From: Mytilus edulis
Taxonomy: Eukaryota; Mollusca; Bivalvia; Mytilida; Mytilidae
DNA: 64,000 nucleotides
Direction of reading: 5' to 3'
NCBI RefSeq assembly: GCF_963676685.1
Contig: NC_092344.1
Location: forward strand, 48,258,830 to 48,322,829
In this document: positions 52,301 to 64,000 of the stretch, piece after piece
Numbering within the stretch: position 1 is the stretch's first letter
How the letters are laid out: every line of letters begins with the position of its first letter
Position numbers and translations under genes: made by a program
Notes under the pieces: generated by a model
The model's database searches: none
Told to the model about the DNA's origin: nothing
What the model saw: the letters and a program-made list of their open reading frames with translations, nothing else

Positions 52301-55300
52301 ATAAAATTGTAATTATAAGGTGATAGTCGCTAAATATATCATGTATATATGTCTCTACATGTATTTGTTTGTGAGAGGTGGCGTAAATAACTAGATTTCC
52401 CCAAGTTACTAGCTTGTCATTTAAAATTTAACCAGATCTATTAACTTCAAGGGGGTATACATTAAAATTAAAGTATCGCATGTTTTAATAGATACATAAG
52501 TCTTTGATCGATATAATTTACGATTATATCGACATGAAAAATTAAGATGTACTGCCATAAATATAGGTCCTCAATTCAACAGTTGCGTATATTTAATTTG
52601 CACTGACTGACTCTATGCATGGTGGAGCATCCCTACTGATGGTTGTCTCCACAGCTTGAGTTCGAATATGAGTTCGAATTTTGCTACGAAAACTATACAA
52701 ATTTGCAAGTGCAATAACTAAGATAGATATTTTTGTTTTCTTCAGATTTATAAAGTTTTAGGTACATATGGCTAGCAAATAGTCAGAACTCTAGATCTAT
52801 TTGTAAAATGCTCAATGGCAGTGAAAAAACTGCTGTTAAATTATTTTTCCCTTCCAAAACCCTCTTCAATGTTTAGCATGTTCTCAGCGCGTGCGTTCGG
52901 GTAAACATGTAGTAACAATGAAACAAAACCAAACAAAAAAACGTCAGGTTTAACGTTATTGTAAATTTTATGTAAATTGCCAGAACCTTAGAAAAATGCC
53001 TTCACAGCATGTCAAGTTCGAAGTCGATTCGAGTCTAGACAAAATGCAGTTTCTCTTCAAATAATGAAAGCAGGACAAACTGCATTGCATTGTGACTTCA
53101 GCTGCATTTTAAATTAAAAGTTACCAAAGTAAACAAACTATTGGTTTATGTTACTTCAATCGAAAGAATGGAATAAAATATTAAAAGACCGGATTTTTCT
53201 GCTGTTAAAGAGACGCATAAAACTATCTCCATTCTTTTATTTGGATTTTATCGAGGTTCTGAACAGGAGAAAATAACCCCGATAAAGAACCCAGTCTCGC
53301 TCATTTGAAGTTCATGCGATTATTTTTCGATTAACGTCAAGTTGAATTACAAATGTAGGTTCCGATATTTATGATTTTTTAGAATTGTCATTGTAAACAT
53401 TAATACACTACTAACAGGTTGGAACTTTGGAACGTGTCTGTTGGTCTAGTAAAGAATATACTTCTATTAAAAGCTAGATCTATATATATGACAAAAAGCT
53501 TGTATAGTATTTATAAACATAGTACAGTACTGCAATTGTATTATATGAAAGAGACTAAATATTTTTTTTTAATTATTTGACACATATGGTTAACATAGTA
53601 ATGTAATGAGTTGGAATAAATATAAGTCTATTGCATCGCTTAAGAAAACAGTTGGTTCACAGACAAAGCTGTAATTTATTAATCTTTTGAACGGATAATA
53701 ACTTTATATGATTTAACTATTCGAATCGATAATACAAAAAATCTCAATTAATCGTCCATTGTTCCTGGTATCGATTAGAACGAAATCTGATCGATGCTTC
53801 TTCCCTAGAAACAAAAAGGCTATAGATTGCCTCGTTAACGGTTTTTCAAATATTTAAGTTTCTGAAGTACCTATTGAATTTTTGAGTAGATAAATTAAAG
53901 CCTTTTATTTTCCTCGGGGATTCTGTGTCGCACAGGAAATTGATTTTTTTGTGAAGGAATTTACATTTTGAAATTATTTTCAATGAAATTTGATTCTAAT
54001 TATTGCAAATGACTAGCAGTTCGATATTTAGATTCTTCAATTATAATTCAAGGTTCATTTAAAATATGTATTTTTCTCTCCAGTATCTTATTTTGTTTGA
54101 AGTTTTCACAGCAATTGAACGTCTATTTACATGCACGCTGCGCTTGTAAGTAAAGCAATTAACTAGACGTACCACAGTGTCAACAAAAGAGCTTCTCAAG
54201 GTACTAGTATTCTTCATTGAAAAAAAAACCAATTGTAACATTTTTAAAAGAGATTGTATGAAGAATAGACATTTATTCTTATATATTTGCCATAAACAAT
54301 ACTTAGCTTAATGAAATATAGTGCCAACTTCTAGTTTACATTAACTATATGCTTTTGAATGTTTTACATGCACCACCAGAACACAAAGAAAAATCAATTA
54401 TTCCTGAAATGTTATACATAAATAGATACTGCTTACTAGAAGAAAGAATCAACTGCACGTTTTTTTATGAAATGCCACAAAAAAGAGATTAATTTATTTT
54501 ACTTTTTTCTCAATATTATTTGACAATTATCTGATGTTTCAAGAGGTTGTAACTTTCATCAATTTCTTAATGTTCAATACGAATTTGAGCGAGAAATTAT
54601 AATAACTATTTTATTTTCTTATCATGTTAAGAACTTAAACTGACCAGTCCAAATGAAAAATTTCTAATGTATATATATATAAAGGAAGTTATAATATGTG
54701 TTTATATTAACACTAAAAAAATAATCATTTCAACCCATTCAGTGGCGTGCACGTGGTGCAAGATAAAGTATACGACTCTTCCATTACACCCTTTAAATGT
54801 GGGAGCCTGGATTCTCTCTACTCGTCCCGATCGACGCACTTTGCAGCACCTATATAAATCTTCGCATGACATGTGTGTCACTGGACGCTAAGCAAAACAA
54901 TCAAAGTTAATAATTTAATATTGAATATTTGGCAACCTTGCAAACTGTTCGTTAGCAATTTCATATTTTAGTTTCAAAAGATATTTTCAAAAAGTATAAG
55001 TACATTATTAAATATTATTACTAGTGATTTAGTCATTCAAAGACATACATGTAGATTGCAATTATTTCAATTAAATAAGTTTGTCCATTGTTTGGTTTGT
55101 TCTTGAGGGTGTTCTCAGACATCAATAGTTCGCCAGATTAAATACTTGAACGTAGTATATTTATACTTATATACAATGCAGTCTTATACTTAATATATGT
55201 ATATATATATGTCTGAATCTTACCAGGAATGTTAATATTTGAAATATTTTTTTTTTAACTTATTCGTCATGAATGATAGAATCAAAATGTCGCACAGTTC

Positions 55301-58281
55301 ATGTATTTGTATATTTTAACATAAGTGCAGATAAAGATAAGATCTGATAATAACTGTTATAGTTTTTAGTCCAAATATTTGTTTAAGACCCTTGTGAAAA
55401 CCAGTAGCTATTCTGAACATCTGTGGCGCTTTTAACTAATTTTTCTGCCTTTATCTTTTATGCAAGATTGAGACCGACATTCGAATTATAAATATTTGGC
55501 GAATACACATAATTATATAATGTGCTCTAGACTTGACCCGAGAAAGGGATTATATCATTATGGATTGATTGACTTTAGTCCAGTGACAAATATTTCTAGG
55601 TAATGTATGTTCAGATAGAACAAAATTCAACAACTAATACAGTATGTTTCTCCTGAAATAAGAGTCTACCGGATCGAAGGACAACAAATAGTGGTTGTCA
55701 CTTATAAATGGGGGTATAGGGGATAGGGACAAAAATTAAGCCTTACAAAAGGCCACCTATGGTTTTATCTCTCCCCTCTCGAGGTATCGTGTAACTGTCT
55801 TCTAAGCAAGACGGTGTCGTTTTAGCAAGGGTTTAACTGCTGATGGAAAGAAAAGCCACCATTGGATCGAGATTAAAGAAGATGGTTTAATATTCCAATG
55901 AAATGACGGTTAGTTGCACGAGGGTTTTAGTCTTTCTTCGGTTTTTAAAAGAATAACTTTGATATGAATTTAAGATGGCTGAAATGAAAAAATAAATATA
56001 CGCATATGTATATGTAAATAAAGTCGATTCCATATCTTAAATACTAAGTTACAACACCCTAATGTGATATCTGAGGTTTATCGTTATTCCAAATTTTATA
56101 AAAAGATGGATTAAAGTGGATTAACTACTGATATTAAATTTCAAACATTTAGCACTAACCACGGTATTTACAAAACGAAATATTAACTGTACTCTTATTA
56201 AAGGTAAATTTTACATTTAAATTTTAGAGTGTATAAGCTAGTTAAAATGTCTCAAGTAGTCAGTGTTATCAAAGTTTGGCTAGAAATTGATCTTTACGAT
56301 AAGTTTTCGTCATGTGCTCCTGGGTAGGGTCAAATACATATCTAAGTAGAAAAAAGATATACTTTTTAAAACCACATAATTTATCGTGACTTGTGTTAAA
56401 TTTCAATTCTTTTGTTTGAATGTTTTAATTTAAAATTTGTCAATTTAAAAACCTTTTGTAAGTAATGATATTAAAATGTGCTAAATCTAAACAGTAATAG
56501 ATGTTAGCAACACCGGATATATTCTAATGAGATTAAATACTCCATAGAAAATTGAAATAACATATACTTCAACGGGTACGGTGTAGATTTATTTCTACAT
56601 GTGTTGAAGTGTCTTTTGTGACTTTAAAATTTACAAATCTTTAACTGAAATGTTTTCAAAAGATTGCAATGCATGTGTTGATGAAATGTCTTGCATGTAA
56701 GGAAAATTTTAAGGTCCTCACAATATGTGTGTGTACGCAATTCATATGGGTTATACTTTAAAAACTTTATTCAAAATGAAAACTTATATGTTCATTTTCC
56801 CAACTCGTAAGTAACTACATTCTCAATTCACATGTGCGTGAGTGTGGGTTTTGATAAGTTGATTATTTGGGTTATATATTTATTACTGGTCACGGCTCTT
56901 GGTACGTAAATGATTACACGTACGTGATTTTTACCACTTTACTTGTTTAGCTACTCTACTTTTTAATTACTACTTCTATAAAAAAAAAAATACTGACACT
57001 GTTCAACTTTTTACATGACACACACATCAGCAGCATCACTTTCAAACCTGTCTAATTAAGATATTGTGATGGAATAGATCGAACATCTTCTATTTTCATA
57101 ATTGAAGGAGAGTAAAGGCAAGAAGACTCGAGTTGACCTGCGACCTTTTAAAGTCAATACTAGGGTTGTTTTGGTCTAACTGTATTGTATATATGTCATT
57201 TAGTTAAATGTCTGAAGACCATTAAGAGGAAAGACCGCATTGCAAGTGCTGCCATTTTATGATATTGAAATATTGGCTATTTTAACTAGTATTCCACTGT
57301 ATGTATATTAAATGTAAACCTATCCCATTTGCACGCCTTAAATGACCTTGAATATTAAAAACAAATTGAATGCGATGATTATAGCCTTAATAGATTTGTT
57401 ATGTAATATCTAAAATGTAATGTATTGAACAGATTCTTATTAATGCACATTCACGTTATGTACATACACATTAACATAACGAGCATACCAGGTATGCATA
57501 GAGAGGGCTCGTATAGTTCAAAAAAAGGTGTTTTGATAAAATGATTGAAAAATGAACATTATCTGAAAATACTTGTTAAAAATATATTTCATAAACTAGT
57601 TGAAAATATGATGAGGTAAGGATAGTACCTCCTTTTCCATTACATTATGAGACGAGAATTTGATAACTTGATAGCTTGATAAATTACCAAAAATATCAAA
57701 GGAACAGTATTGTTAGTTCTTCGTCTTGAAAGTTGTTGCAAAAGTTTTAAATATGAACAGAAAAGCTAACACCTATTTGAGGACCCTGACAGTCCATTTA
57801 ATGCTCACTGGTACTGTTCCATGGACTATATATAAGAAATCAATAAATTGTAGATCAAACTGTTGAAACAATCCTACAAAAAACAGATTCGTTGTCCTAA
57901 CCCAACCCCCCTCTTTTCCCCCATATAAAAATACCCTACATACCTATATTGTTCCTTTTCGGCGGGTTGACCATAAAAAGGTTTTGACCACGCTGAGTGG
58001 TATCTCTGATGCTCTCTCTGTTGCATCATAATCCTTCGTGCCTCATTGTGCCAATGTTGGTCTACTGTTTCCCAAGCCATGTTTATCCGCTTCTTAGGAG
58101 GAGGAGGTGACAATGGATTAATCCTCTGTGGTATGCGCACAAGTTCCATAGAGGTTGAGAGTTCTCTTGGAGGATAAGGTCCAAATGAATTGGTAGATAG
58201 CGATGCTGATAAAGTCCGAGGACATTTTGTTGGAACTGGCGTACTTATTGGTGATATTTTTGGCAGTGTTGTTGTAGACAT
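46193..58281 (-). CDS. three-exon gene, 212-residue charged protein
   Basis: Minus-strand exons 58281-57944, 47274-47085 and 46303-46193 join in phase (338+190+111 = 639 bp). Donors (atatag|gtatgt, aaaacg|gtatgt) and acceptors (ttcttcag, tcttttcag) are good. The protein starts MSTTTLPKISPISTPVPTKC, has PPRELSTSMELV and SPPPPKKRINMAWETVDQ, then a highly charged, Gln/Lys/Arg-rich, probably helical part with spaced aromatics (REHQRYHSAW, GQPAEKEQYRKHFRETLKQQ, DKYINKHMYLQQY, ETRKQNKFLEDRIDREKLR) and ends INWSCSLK. The style resembles small coiled-coil proteins of cilia or microtubules, but I do not recognise the family. No signal peptide or membrane segment. The first intron is 10.67 kb; the second 0.78 kb. 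Start at 58281 chosen as the only Met opening the frame before the Ser/Thr/Pro-rich segment. Confidence 0.78.
47085..47274 (-). CDS. three-exon gene, middle exon
   Basis: Acceptor tttctttcttcag, 190 bp, entering phase 2 and leaving phase 0. Encodes (R)KHFRETLKQQMQDKDFQ, then a Lys/Gln-rich helical stretch to YRNQNKT. Confidence 0.8.
47453..47737 (-). pseudogene. unrecognised 94-codon frame, possible relic
   Basis: Frame with less biased composition than its AT-rich surroundings (contains LGVHSLQVIKMFEQLFDMPV). It lies within the first intron of the three-exon gene. No family recognised; may be a fragment of a gene or mobile element, or chance. The antisense strand also has a 61-codon frame. 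Confidence 0.15.
47766..49748. other. intron sequence, nothing recognised
   Basis: AT-rich intron of the minus-strand gene with a short (gt)n tract near 48970-49010. No exon is needed here because the flanking exons join in phase. Confidence 0.5.
49749..50066. mobile_element. PIF/Harbinger-type MITE with poly-G/poly-C ends
   Basis: Left end gggagctaccatttgatttt, then a long G run. Right end is a long C run, then aaaaatcaaatggcagctccc. TTA lies directly outside both ends (49746-49748, 50067-50069), matching the TWA duplication of PIF/Harbinger elements. Interior is a degenerate tandem array of a-runs plus ggcagga words. 318 bp, no coding sequence. Confidence 0.85.
50070..57943. other. 10.7-kb intron, distal part; nothing recognised
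   Basis: Strongly AT-rich with many short, low-complexity frames. No conserved coding block, tRNA or clear repeat copy was found. Several AT dinucleotide runs (for example 50530, 54668, 55197). Absence of family A-C repeats over nearly 8 kb contrasts with the TMEM43 introns. Confidence 0.45.
57944..58281 (-). CDS. three-exon gene, first coding exon
   Basis: ATG at 58281-58279, 112 codons plus 2 bases, donor atatag|gtatgt. Encodes the Ser/Thr/Pro-rich N terminus (KISPISTPVPTKCPRTLSAS) and the WETVDQHWHNEARRIMMQQR segment. Confidence 0.8.
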
Positions 58282-59600
58282 TTTGAAGTATATTTACACG
58301 AGACCCTAAGTCACAAATCTGAGGAATGAACCAAAAGATCAATTGAAATATGTACACATGTAATTCAAGTTACGTTCTTTGATAATGTGAATTTAATACA
58401 TATACGCGATCCTATAGTCAGGTAAATTTTCAAGAGTCAAATCTTAAGTTATTTATTCTATACAATTATGTCACCGCGTTTTTCACTCCACTCCCTCGAA
58501 GAAAAAAATGTTGAAATCGATGTCTGGTATCTGACGACTTTTTCAAATTATAACCTAACTTAAAAGACACTTTGTATAGTTTTACAGTCATAGAAATAAT
58601 TTTCTTTCATTAGGTTCAATTATGTCATCGTTTCCTTTTCTTTTCATTCCGTACACAAATTGATTTCAGCATGTTAAATTATGGTGTTTATATTCGGTCT
58701 TTAAAGAAGATCAGACATATTTGTTTGCAACCATTCAAGTTAAATAATGAATGTTTAATGCACTTTAATATTATTCAAACATTGTTCGATATGATCATAT
58801 AGACTATATATACATTTATATTAAATATGAATTAAAACTCAATACATATTAAAACTTAAATATCATCTGCTAGTTTAAAACGACAATGTGTAGAAATGTT
58901 TCGCGTCTATGAACAATTAAAAATACAACGAAACAAAACAAATTAATGCTCTACATACCTGTAAAAGTTAACATATATCCAGATTTTTACATTTTTTTCA
59001 AATTATCACCATTTTCATATCTAAACTTTTTGCATGTTGAGTTTCACAGTTGGTCACATGATAATTCGTACGTCGCTACGGAGATACGAGTAAGCCTCGT
59101 TTGTATAATTCATTCAATTGTCAAAAAGTTGATCCGTTTTAAAACGGGTAGGATTACTGTTTTTATATGTATAGTATTTATTTAATATTTGTGGAAGGCA
59201 ATTAGTGAAGCTATTCAAAAGAGAATTACCTTTTACCTGTAAAAACTTAGGTATATCATTTTACCTTTAGTTAAAAGAAAGGTTTTAAGAGATCGATATT
59301 GAAAAATCACTAACAGATATGAAGTATAAAATTGCGTGTGATCATCCAGACCTTACTAAATCAATTAGACTAATTAAATCAATTAACATAATTACGTCAT
59401 GAAGGAAGGAAATAAAATACACAATTGAATGCAATTAATAAAGTTTTATGATGTAACCGCTCGCAACAATGTAAAACAAATTGAAGTTTTTTTCAAGTAA
59501 AGTTAGCTTTTATAGTCACTGAAAACATTTATTTTTCTTTCACATCTTCGATTTTTTTTAATATTTAACTGAATTTTGTTAACAACGATATCACCAATTG
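58282..59600. other. intergenic, upstream of the minus-strand gene
   Basis: Presumably holds the 5' UTR and promoter of the minus-strand gene. Small frames at 58118-58357 and 58946-59185 have no support. No clear TATA or CCAAT arrangement identified. Confidence 0.4.
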
Positions 59601-59684
59601 AATGTATGTGCATTTTCTGAACCGATCTGTATTATTCGGTTTTATTCAATTTTATTTTTTACAGAGTTTGTCTTTAGTGCCGTG

Positions 59685-59915
59685 TGGAGACAATAGAGTG
59701 CCTCCCCGTGCTTCAGGTTTATGCTCTTATATCATTCTAGATTTTGGAGTGTATGGAAGGACGGCTGCTGGTGCGGGAGTTTCTCGATACATTGAAAACC
59801 CATTGGTAGCGTTCGGCTGTTGTCTGTTCTATGGTAGGGTTGTTGTCTCATTGGCACATTCCCCATTTCCTGTTGTCTCTTTGACACATTCCCCATTTCC
59901 ATTGTCAATTATATA
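59685..59915 (+). repeat. family C repeat copy with internal duplication
   Basis: gcgggagtttctcgatacat, then ggttgttgtctcattggcac, then attccccatttcc occurring twice (second time after tgttgtctctttgacac), so the last ~32 bp are tandemly duplicated. The 111-codon frame is this repeat. Confidence 0.8.
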
Positions 59916-60564
59916 TATATATTTCATTATCTCGTGATTTCGTAGATCGTAAACGAAATAGAAATTTGAACAAAGTTAGTGAACTAACCAGGAATCTTTG
60001 ATGTACATGTCAGTAGTGCTTGTTTGAAGTGTTTTTTTCTTTCTGATCTTATGACGATCAGATGCTTTAATCGTCCTGATATGCATCACATATTTGCTAC
60101 TGTACATTTAAGCAAAAAAACAATCTATCAATTTAATCAATGGTTGTTCCTTTTAAGGGAACTGGTTACGATTAAGAGAAAAATCTCATTTTCTTTTTAA
60201 CACCCAGTATAACAGTAGAATATTGAAAATAAATCCGCTTTTATCAATCAGGTTTTATTTCAATTTCAATTTGTTTAAAAAGTGGAAGGAAAAACATTGC
60301 GATTGTACGTTCTTGACTTTGGTGTATTTATATCGGGTAACATGACCACTGGCATTCTTCGGAGGTCATCTCAGTGGCTTAGTTAGATAGCATCTAGTCT
60401 AACACACACACGAAATACTGATACATTAAATCGAGTCCATGGATTGCTTATTGTTTCTGTTAGACTTTTTGTAATTTGATGATACGTTTAATTATGTTAT
60501 TATATTTTAAATAATATATGAATATTTGAGTAAATCACTGATTATGAATTTGGCAGTTAATAAG

Positions 60565-61422
60565 TAATACGTCAACGAGATATGAAACGGTAATACATCA
60601 ACGAGATATGAAACAGTAATATACGTCAACGAGATATTTAAAAATTATAATACGTCAACGAGATTTCAAACGGTAATACGTCAACGAGATATTAAAAATA
60701 TATTACGTCAAAGAGATATCAAATGATAATACGTCAACAGGATATCAAATGATAATACGTCAACGAGAAATCAAATGATAATACGTCAACGAGATATCAA
60801 ATGATCATACGTCAACGAGATATTACATGATACTAGGCCAACGAGATATCAAATGATAATACGTCAACGAGATATCAAATGATAATAAGTCAACGAGATA
60901 TCAAACGATAATACGTCAGTGATGTCAAAAACGGTAATACGTCAGTAACATATCAGACGGTAATACGTCAGTGATATATCAAACGGTAATGCATTTATAG
61001 GATATCAAACGATCTATCAATGAGATATCAACGGTATCACGTCAACATGATATCAATCGATAATACGCCATTGAGATACCAAAGGATAATACGCCAATAA
61101 GATATCAAACGCCAAGACGTCAATGAGATATCAAACGGTAATATTATATGTCAATAAGATGTCAAAGAATAAGACGTATAAGAAATAGCAAACGATATCA
61201 TAATAAGTAAATGAGAAAGCAAACGGTTGTACTTCAAAAAGATATAAAACGTCAAGGAAACAGAAAAAGGTAGCACGTTATTCAAACATCGAACATCATA
61301 CGTCAATGAGAGATCAAACTTTTTCTCGTCGATGAGGCATTAACGATTTTAAAAACGTCAATGATACAATAAACGGTACATAGGTCAATAAGACATCAGA
61401 CGGACATAGGCCAATGAGATTA
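60565..61422 (+). repeat. 0.86-kb minisatellite, 26-bp unit
   Basis: About 33 units of taatacgtcaacgagatatc plus aaatga. Units in 60640-60910 are nearly uniform; those after about 60990 decay progressively in length and sequence. At least 15 units keep the word acgtca, a cAMP-response-element half site (tgacgta on the other strand). It lies 0.9-1.7 kb upstream of the TRIM-like gene. Confidence 0.9.
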
Positions 61423-62286
61423 AAAATACATTACAGTATTAAATAATATCAATAAAATACATGTATGATTTCGTTATTGTTTTGAAAAAAGAATGTGCTA
61501 ATTAAGGTAATTTAAGTATTGAGAGAAGTCATTGTTTAAGTGAAAAACGAACAAGTGACTCTTTTGTTTAAAAAAAAAGAACCATTGAAGGAAAACAGAA
61601 ACTATTAATTAATTCAATAACCCTGTAGAATGTGAACTAAAATTAGACGTCTGAAGAAACCACGTACGTAAGTTTTGAAGAAAAAAAAATGTTGAATAGC
61701 CTTATATGATTTAAAACCATAAAACCATGCATTATTATAGTGAGACACTTTCAGCAAAACTTGCTTTTAATTTGTTGCATAAATAGTTACCTAGTTGGTG
61801 TATCTAAGGTGTATAGAATTTTCGGGGAAAATAAAAAGATACACGTTTTGATTTATTTATACTACCTTCATATCACCGGTGTTCATATTTTAAGATTGGT
61901 ATGCTTTCGTCAAGTTCTCGTACCAGTAATTGTTACGTGTATAATTCTAATATTAACCAGTATTTTCATGACTTTTCATAACATCTGCCCTTTTCTAATA
62001 TAAACCCATGTCAAGCACTTGAAATTATTTTAAGGTATCAAAAGAATACTAAAAGTTATTTATAAATTTCTAATTATTGGTATTGAAAAAGATGGGTATT
62101 TTTTTCAGATGAAACAACTGAGTCTTGTACATTAACTTAGTAAAGCTTAACTCAAAACATTGTAACATTTGAAAATAGCTTAATAAGATATAATAAATAG
62201 AAATGATCACGTGCAACGTTTATTTTGGTAATACATGTATGGTTCATGTTGTAAATAATATTTACAGGTATTGAAATTAATTGCAG
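61423..62286 (+). other. upstream region of the TRIM-like gene
   Basis: AT-rich. An acceptor-like aattaattgcag ends at 62286, ten bases before the ATG, so the coding exon may be preceded by an untranslated exon. The 87-codon frame at 61740-62003 has no recognisable domain. Confidence 0.4.
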
Positions 62287-62296
62287 ACTTTCTAAC

Positions 62297-63892
62297 ATGT
62301 CCACAATGAAACGTGTGCAGTTTGCTGTTTCGGATGAAATGAACCACACTGCAGCATCTATATACGGGTCTGAGTTTTGTCCAAACCATCCTACATATAA
62401 AGTCGTATCCTGGTGTTCTACACATGAAATATCAATCTGCATGGTGTGTTTCAAGTTAGATCATGCCAAATGCAAAGGAGTTGAACCACTCGAGGAGGCA
62501 ATCAAAAGTACAAATTCTAAAGCCGAGTTAAAATCTTTAAGACAACGCGTTGAAGAAACTAGAAATATCTTCAAACGCCTAGTAAAAGACAGAAATCACA
62601 ATATTGATGCCCTTGAAAATCAAAAAGATGTTCTCAAAGCTGATGTTAAGACGTTCAAAGAAAGAATTTATCAACATCTTGAAAGATTAGAATATCGGTT
62701 AGAAAAGGAGATAGATTTAGCTTTAGATCGACATAAACACAAACTTGAAGACCAGATATTTGAATACAATCAAAGGGACGGTACGTTAGCATCCCTTTAT
62801 AATGATCTTATACATATAAATGAGGATTCAACTGAAAACCATACTATTTTGTTTTTGAAAGAAGCAAACGTTGTCCAAAGAAAGGAAGAAGAGTTCCTAA
62901 AAGGGGATGTAGGATCGCTTAAAAATATTAATCTGCAGTTAAAAATGGACGAAACAGTCAGAAAGGTGGTTGATGTTCCGACAATAGCAAATGTCAAAAT
63001 GGTAGAAAGTTACCCAACAAACCCGCCAGACTTACAATCACTTTCGAAGGACGATAAACAAACTGAAAGCATGCTTATCAAAGTCGAGGAATCGGTAAAA
63101 GAGTACAATATGGACAAATTTAAATTCGTTTTCGAAAGAGATATAGATATAAAACCTACATTTTCGACAAATGCTCTGGTCCCCGAAGTAACTGGTGGCA
63201 TGATTTTACCAGATGGAAGATTATTTGTTGTTGATAAGGTAAATAAACGGTTGCTAGGATACACTGCCAAAGGACAGTTAGCCAAAGAAACCTTCATGGA
63301 ATATGAACCATATGCAATGACATACCTTGATGTAAATAGATTTTATCTTACAGTTCCGAGTCAACAATGCATCGAAATTCGAGATTATGGAGCACTTCAG
63401 TATTCCGAAAAGATTGATATAAAACATCATGTTTCTGGAATTTCGTCCTACGAAGATACCATTGCTGTCGTTTGCGAAAATTTTGGCATTGCTCTTTTGG
63501 ACCAAACAGGAACAATGGTGAACAAAATAGCAATGAAAGGAAACAAAGAGGGTCCATTACATCTTTTAGGGAAAACTATTTGCTACGCTGAAAGTAAGAA
63601 AGGAACCATTCATGTATTAAGCGTTTCCGGAGAAATTAAATTTACGACTACCGTAAAAGGTTTAGGATACGTCCAAGGAATAGCGGTATTACGAGACAGC
63701 AGTTTCCTCGTTTCAAGGTCAAGTCCAGGAAACAAAGTCACGTGGCATTTTTCCCCTGACGGTCACCAACAAGCATTGCGTGAAGAGTTTGAATCCTTTA
63801 AATCGCCACGTTCAATAACTTACGAAAAGAAATTAAAGAAGTTGTTTGTCGCAAATGGAGTGCGAACAATATCAATTTTCAGAGAAGTATAG
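62297..63892 (+). CDS. RING-less TRIM-like protein (B-box, coiled coil, propeller)
   Basis: Intact single-exon frame of 531 residues. Residues 28-59 form a B-box zinc finger: C28, H31, C40, H43, C48, C51, H56, C59 (FCPNHPTYKVVSWCSTHEIS, ICMVC, DHAKC). About 70-165 is a long coiled coil (LRQRVEETRNIF ... LERLEYRLEKEID). About 265-531 is a repeat-based beta-propeller like the NHL domains of TRIM2/3/71-type proteins (VTGGMILPDGRLFVVDKVNK, VSGISSYEDTIAVV, YVQGIAVLRDSSFLVS, FKSPRSITYEKKLKKLFVAN). The RING finger is absent, so E3 ligase activity is not predicted. Such proteins are very numerous in bivalves and are often discussed in connection with innate immunity, but the specific role is unknown. 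A second ATG lies three codons in. Stop TAG at 63890-63892. Confidence 0.9.
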   Translation: MSTMKRVQFAVSDEMNHTAASIYGSEFCPNHPTYKVVSWCSTHEISICMVCFKLDHAKCKGVEPLEEAIKSTNSKAELKSLRQRVEETRNIFKRLVKDRNHNIDALENQKDVLKADVKTFKERIYQHLERLEYRLEKEIDLALDRHKHKLEDQIFEYNQRDGTLASLYNDLIHINEDSTENHTILFLKEANVVQRKEEEFLKGDVGSLKNINLQLKMDETVRKVVDVPTIANVKMVESYPTNPPDLQSLSKDDKQTESMLIKVEESVKEYNMDKFKFVFERDIDIKPTFSTNALVPEVTGGMILPDGRLFVVDKVNKRLLGYTAKGQLAKETFMEYEPYAMTYLDVNRFYLTVPSQQCIEIRDYGALQYSEKIDIKHHVSGISSYEDTIAVVCENFGIALLDQTGTMVNKIAMKGNKEGPLHLLGKTICYAESKKGTIHVLSVSGEIKFTTTVKGLGYVQGIAVLRDSSFLVSRSSPGNKVTWHFSPDGHQQALREEFESFKSPRSITYEKKLKKLFVANGVRTISIFREV

Positions 63893-64000
63893 TGACGCTG
63901 AGTTATTCTGAATGATCATATGAATGAAATTCGAAAAGTAGAAGATTTGAAATTATAAAACTTTATGATGTTCATTTTGTTATAACAAAGTGTAAATGTT

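Noticed and set aside
54739..54891. tRNA-like or SINE-like stretch with tggcgtgcacgtgg
   Set aside because: No convincing B box (ggttcgannCC) or acceptor-stem pairing; not called as a tRNA or SINE.
59602..59937. 111-codon plus-strand frame
   Set aside because: It is a family C repeat copy with an internal 32-bp duplication.
60565..61422. CRISPR-like array
   Set aside because: Units are contiguous 26-bp tandem repeats without distinct spacers, in animal DNA; it is a minisatellite.

Overview
This is AT-rich animal nuclear DNA, most likely from a marine mussel (Mytilus or a close bivalve). The evidence is long introns with GT...AG borders, one clearly recognisable metazoan gene (TMEM43), a B-box/coiled-coil/propeller gene of a type expanded in molluscs, and many copies of dispersed repeats that I associate with mussel genomes (for example units containing gatgtggtatgattgcca or tgttgtctctttgacacatt). 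Nothing in the window looks bacterial.

Layout. 1-10.3 kb is repeat territory: a possible terminal exon at the extreme left, a 5'-truncated Ty3/gypsy chromovirus on the minus strand (1.39-4.0 kb), an interleaved duplication beside it, several short dispersed repeats, and a 1.5-kb element with inverted arrays of a 12-bp word (8.5-10.0 kb). 10.4-36.75 kb is the plus-strand TMEM43 gene, reconstructed here as eleven phase-compatible coding exons plus a candidate first exon. Its introns hold most of the mobile DNA. One intron carries a 3.84-kb terminal-inverted-repeat element (17456-21296). Another carries a putative 9.55-kb Tc1/mariner/IS630-type transposon (25020-34569) with inverted repeats of about 200 bp, TA on both sides, an intact DDE transposase gene, and an opposite-strand gene for a SAM-like/zinc-knuckle/proline-rich protein. 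Short MITEs with the same kind of ends lie inside and downstream of it. 36.75-46.2 kb is the 3' flank of TMEM43, with three TA-flanked MITEs and otherwise unremarkable AT-rich DNA. 46.2-58.3 kb is a minus-strand three-exon gene for a 212-residue charged, probably helical protein of unknown function, with a 10.7-kb first intron containing a 318-bp PIF/Harbinger-type MITE. 58.3-62.3 kb is intergenic and holds an 0.86-kb minisatellite. 62.3-63.9 kb is a single-exon plus-strand gene for a RING-less TRIM-like protein.

The host genes (TMEM43, the three-exon gene and the TRIM-like gene) show no sign of acting together. The coherent functional unit is the putative 9.55-kb transposon: transposase, accessory-type protein, long inverted ends and matching non-autonomous MITEs. 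All exon joins are inferred from splice signals and reading phase in the sequence; no transcript or database search was available.
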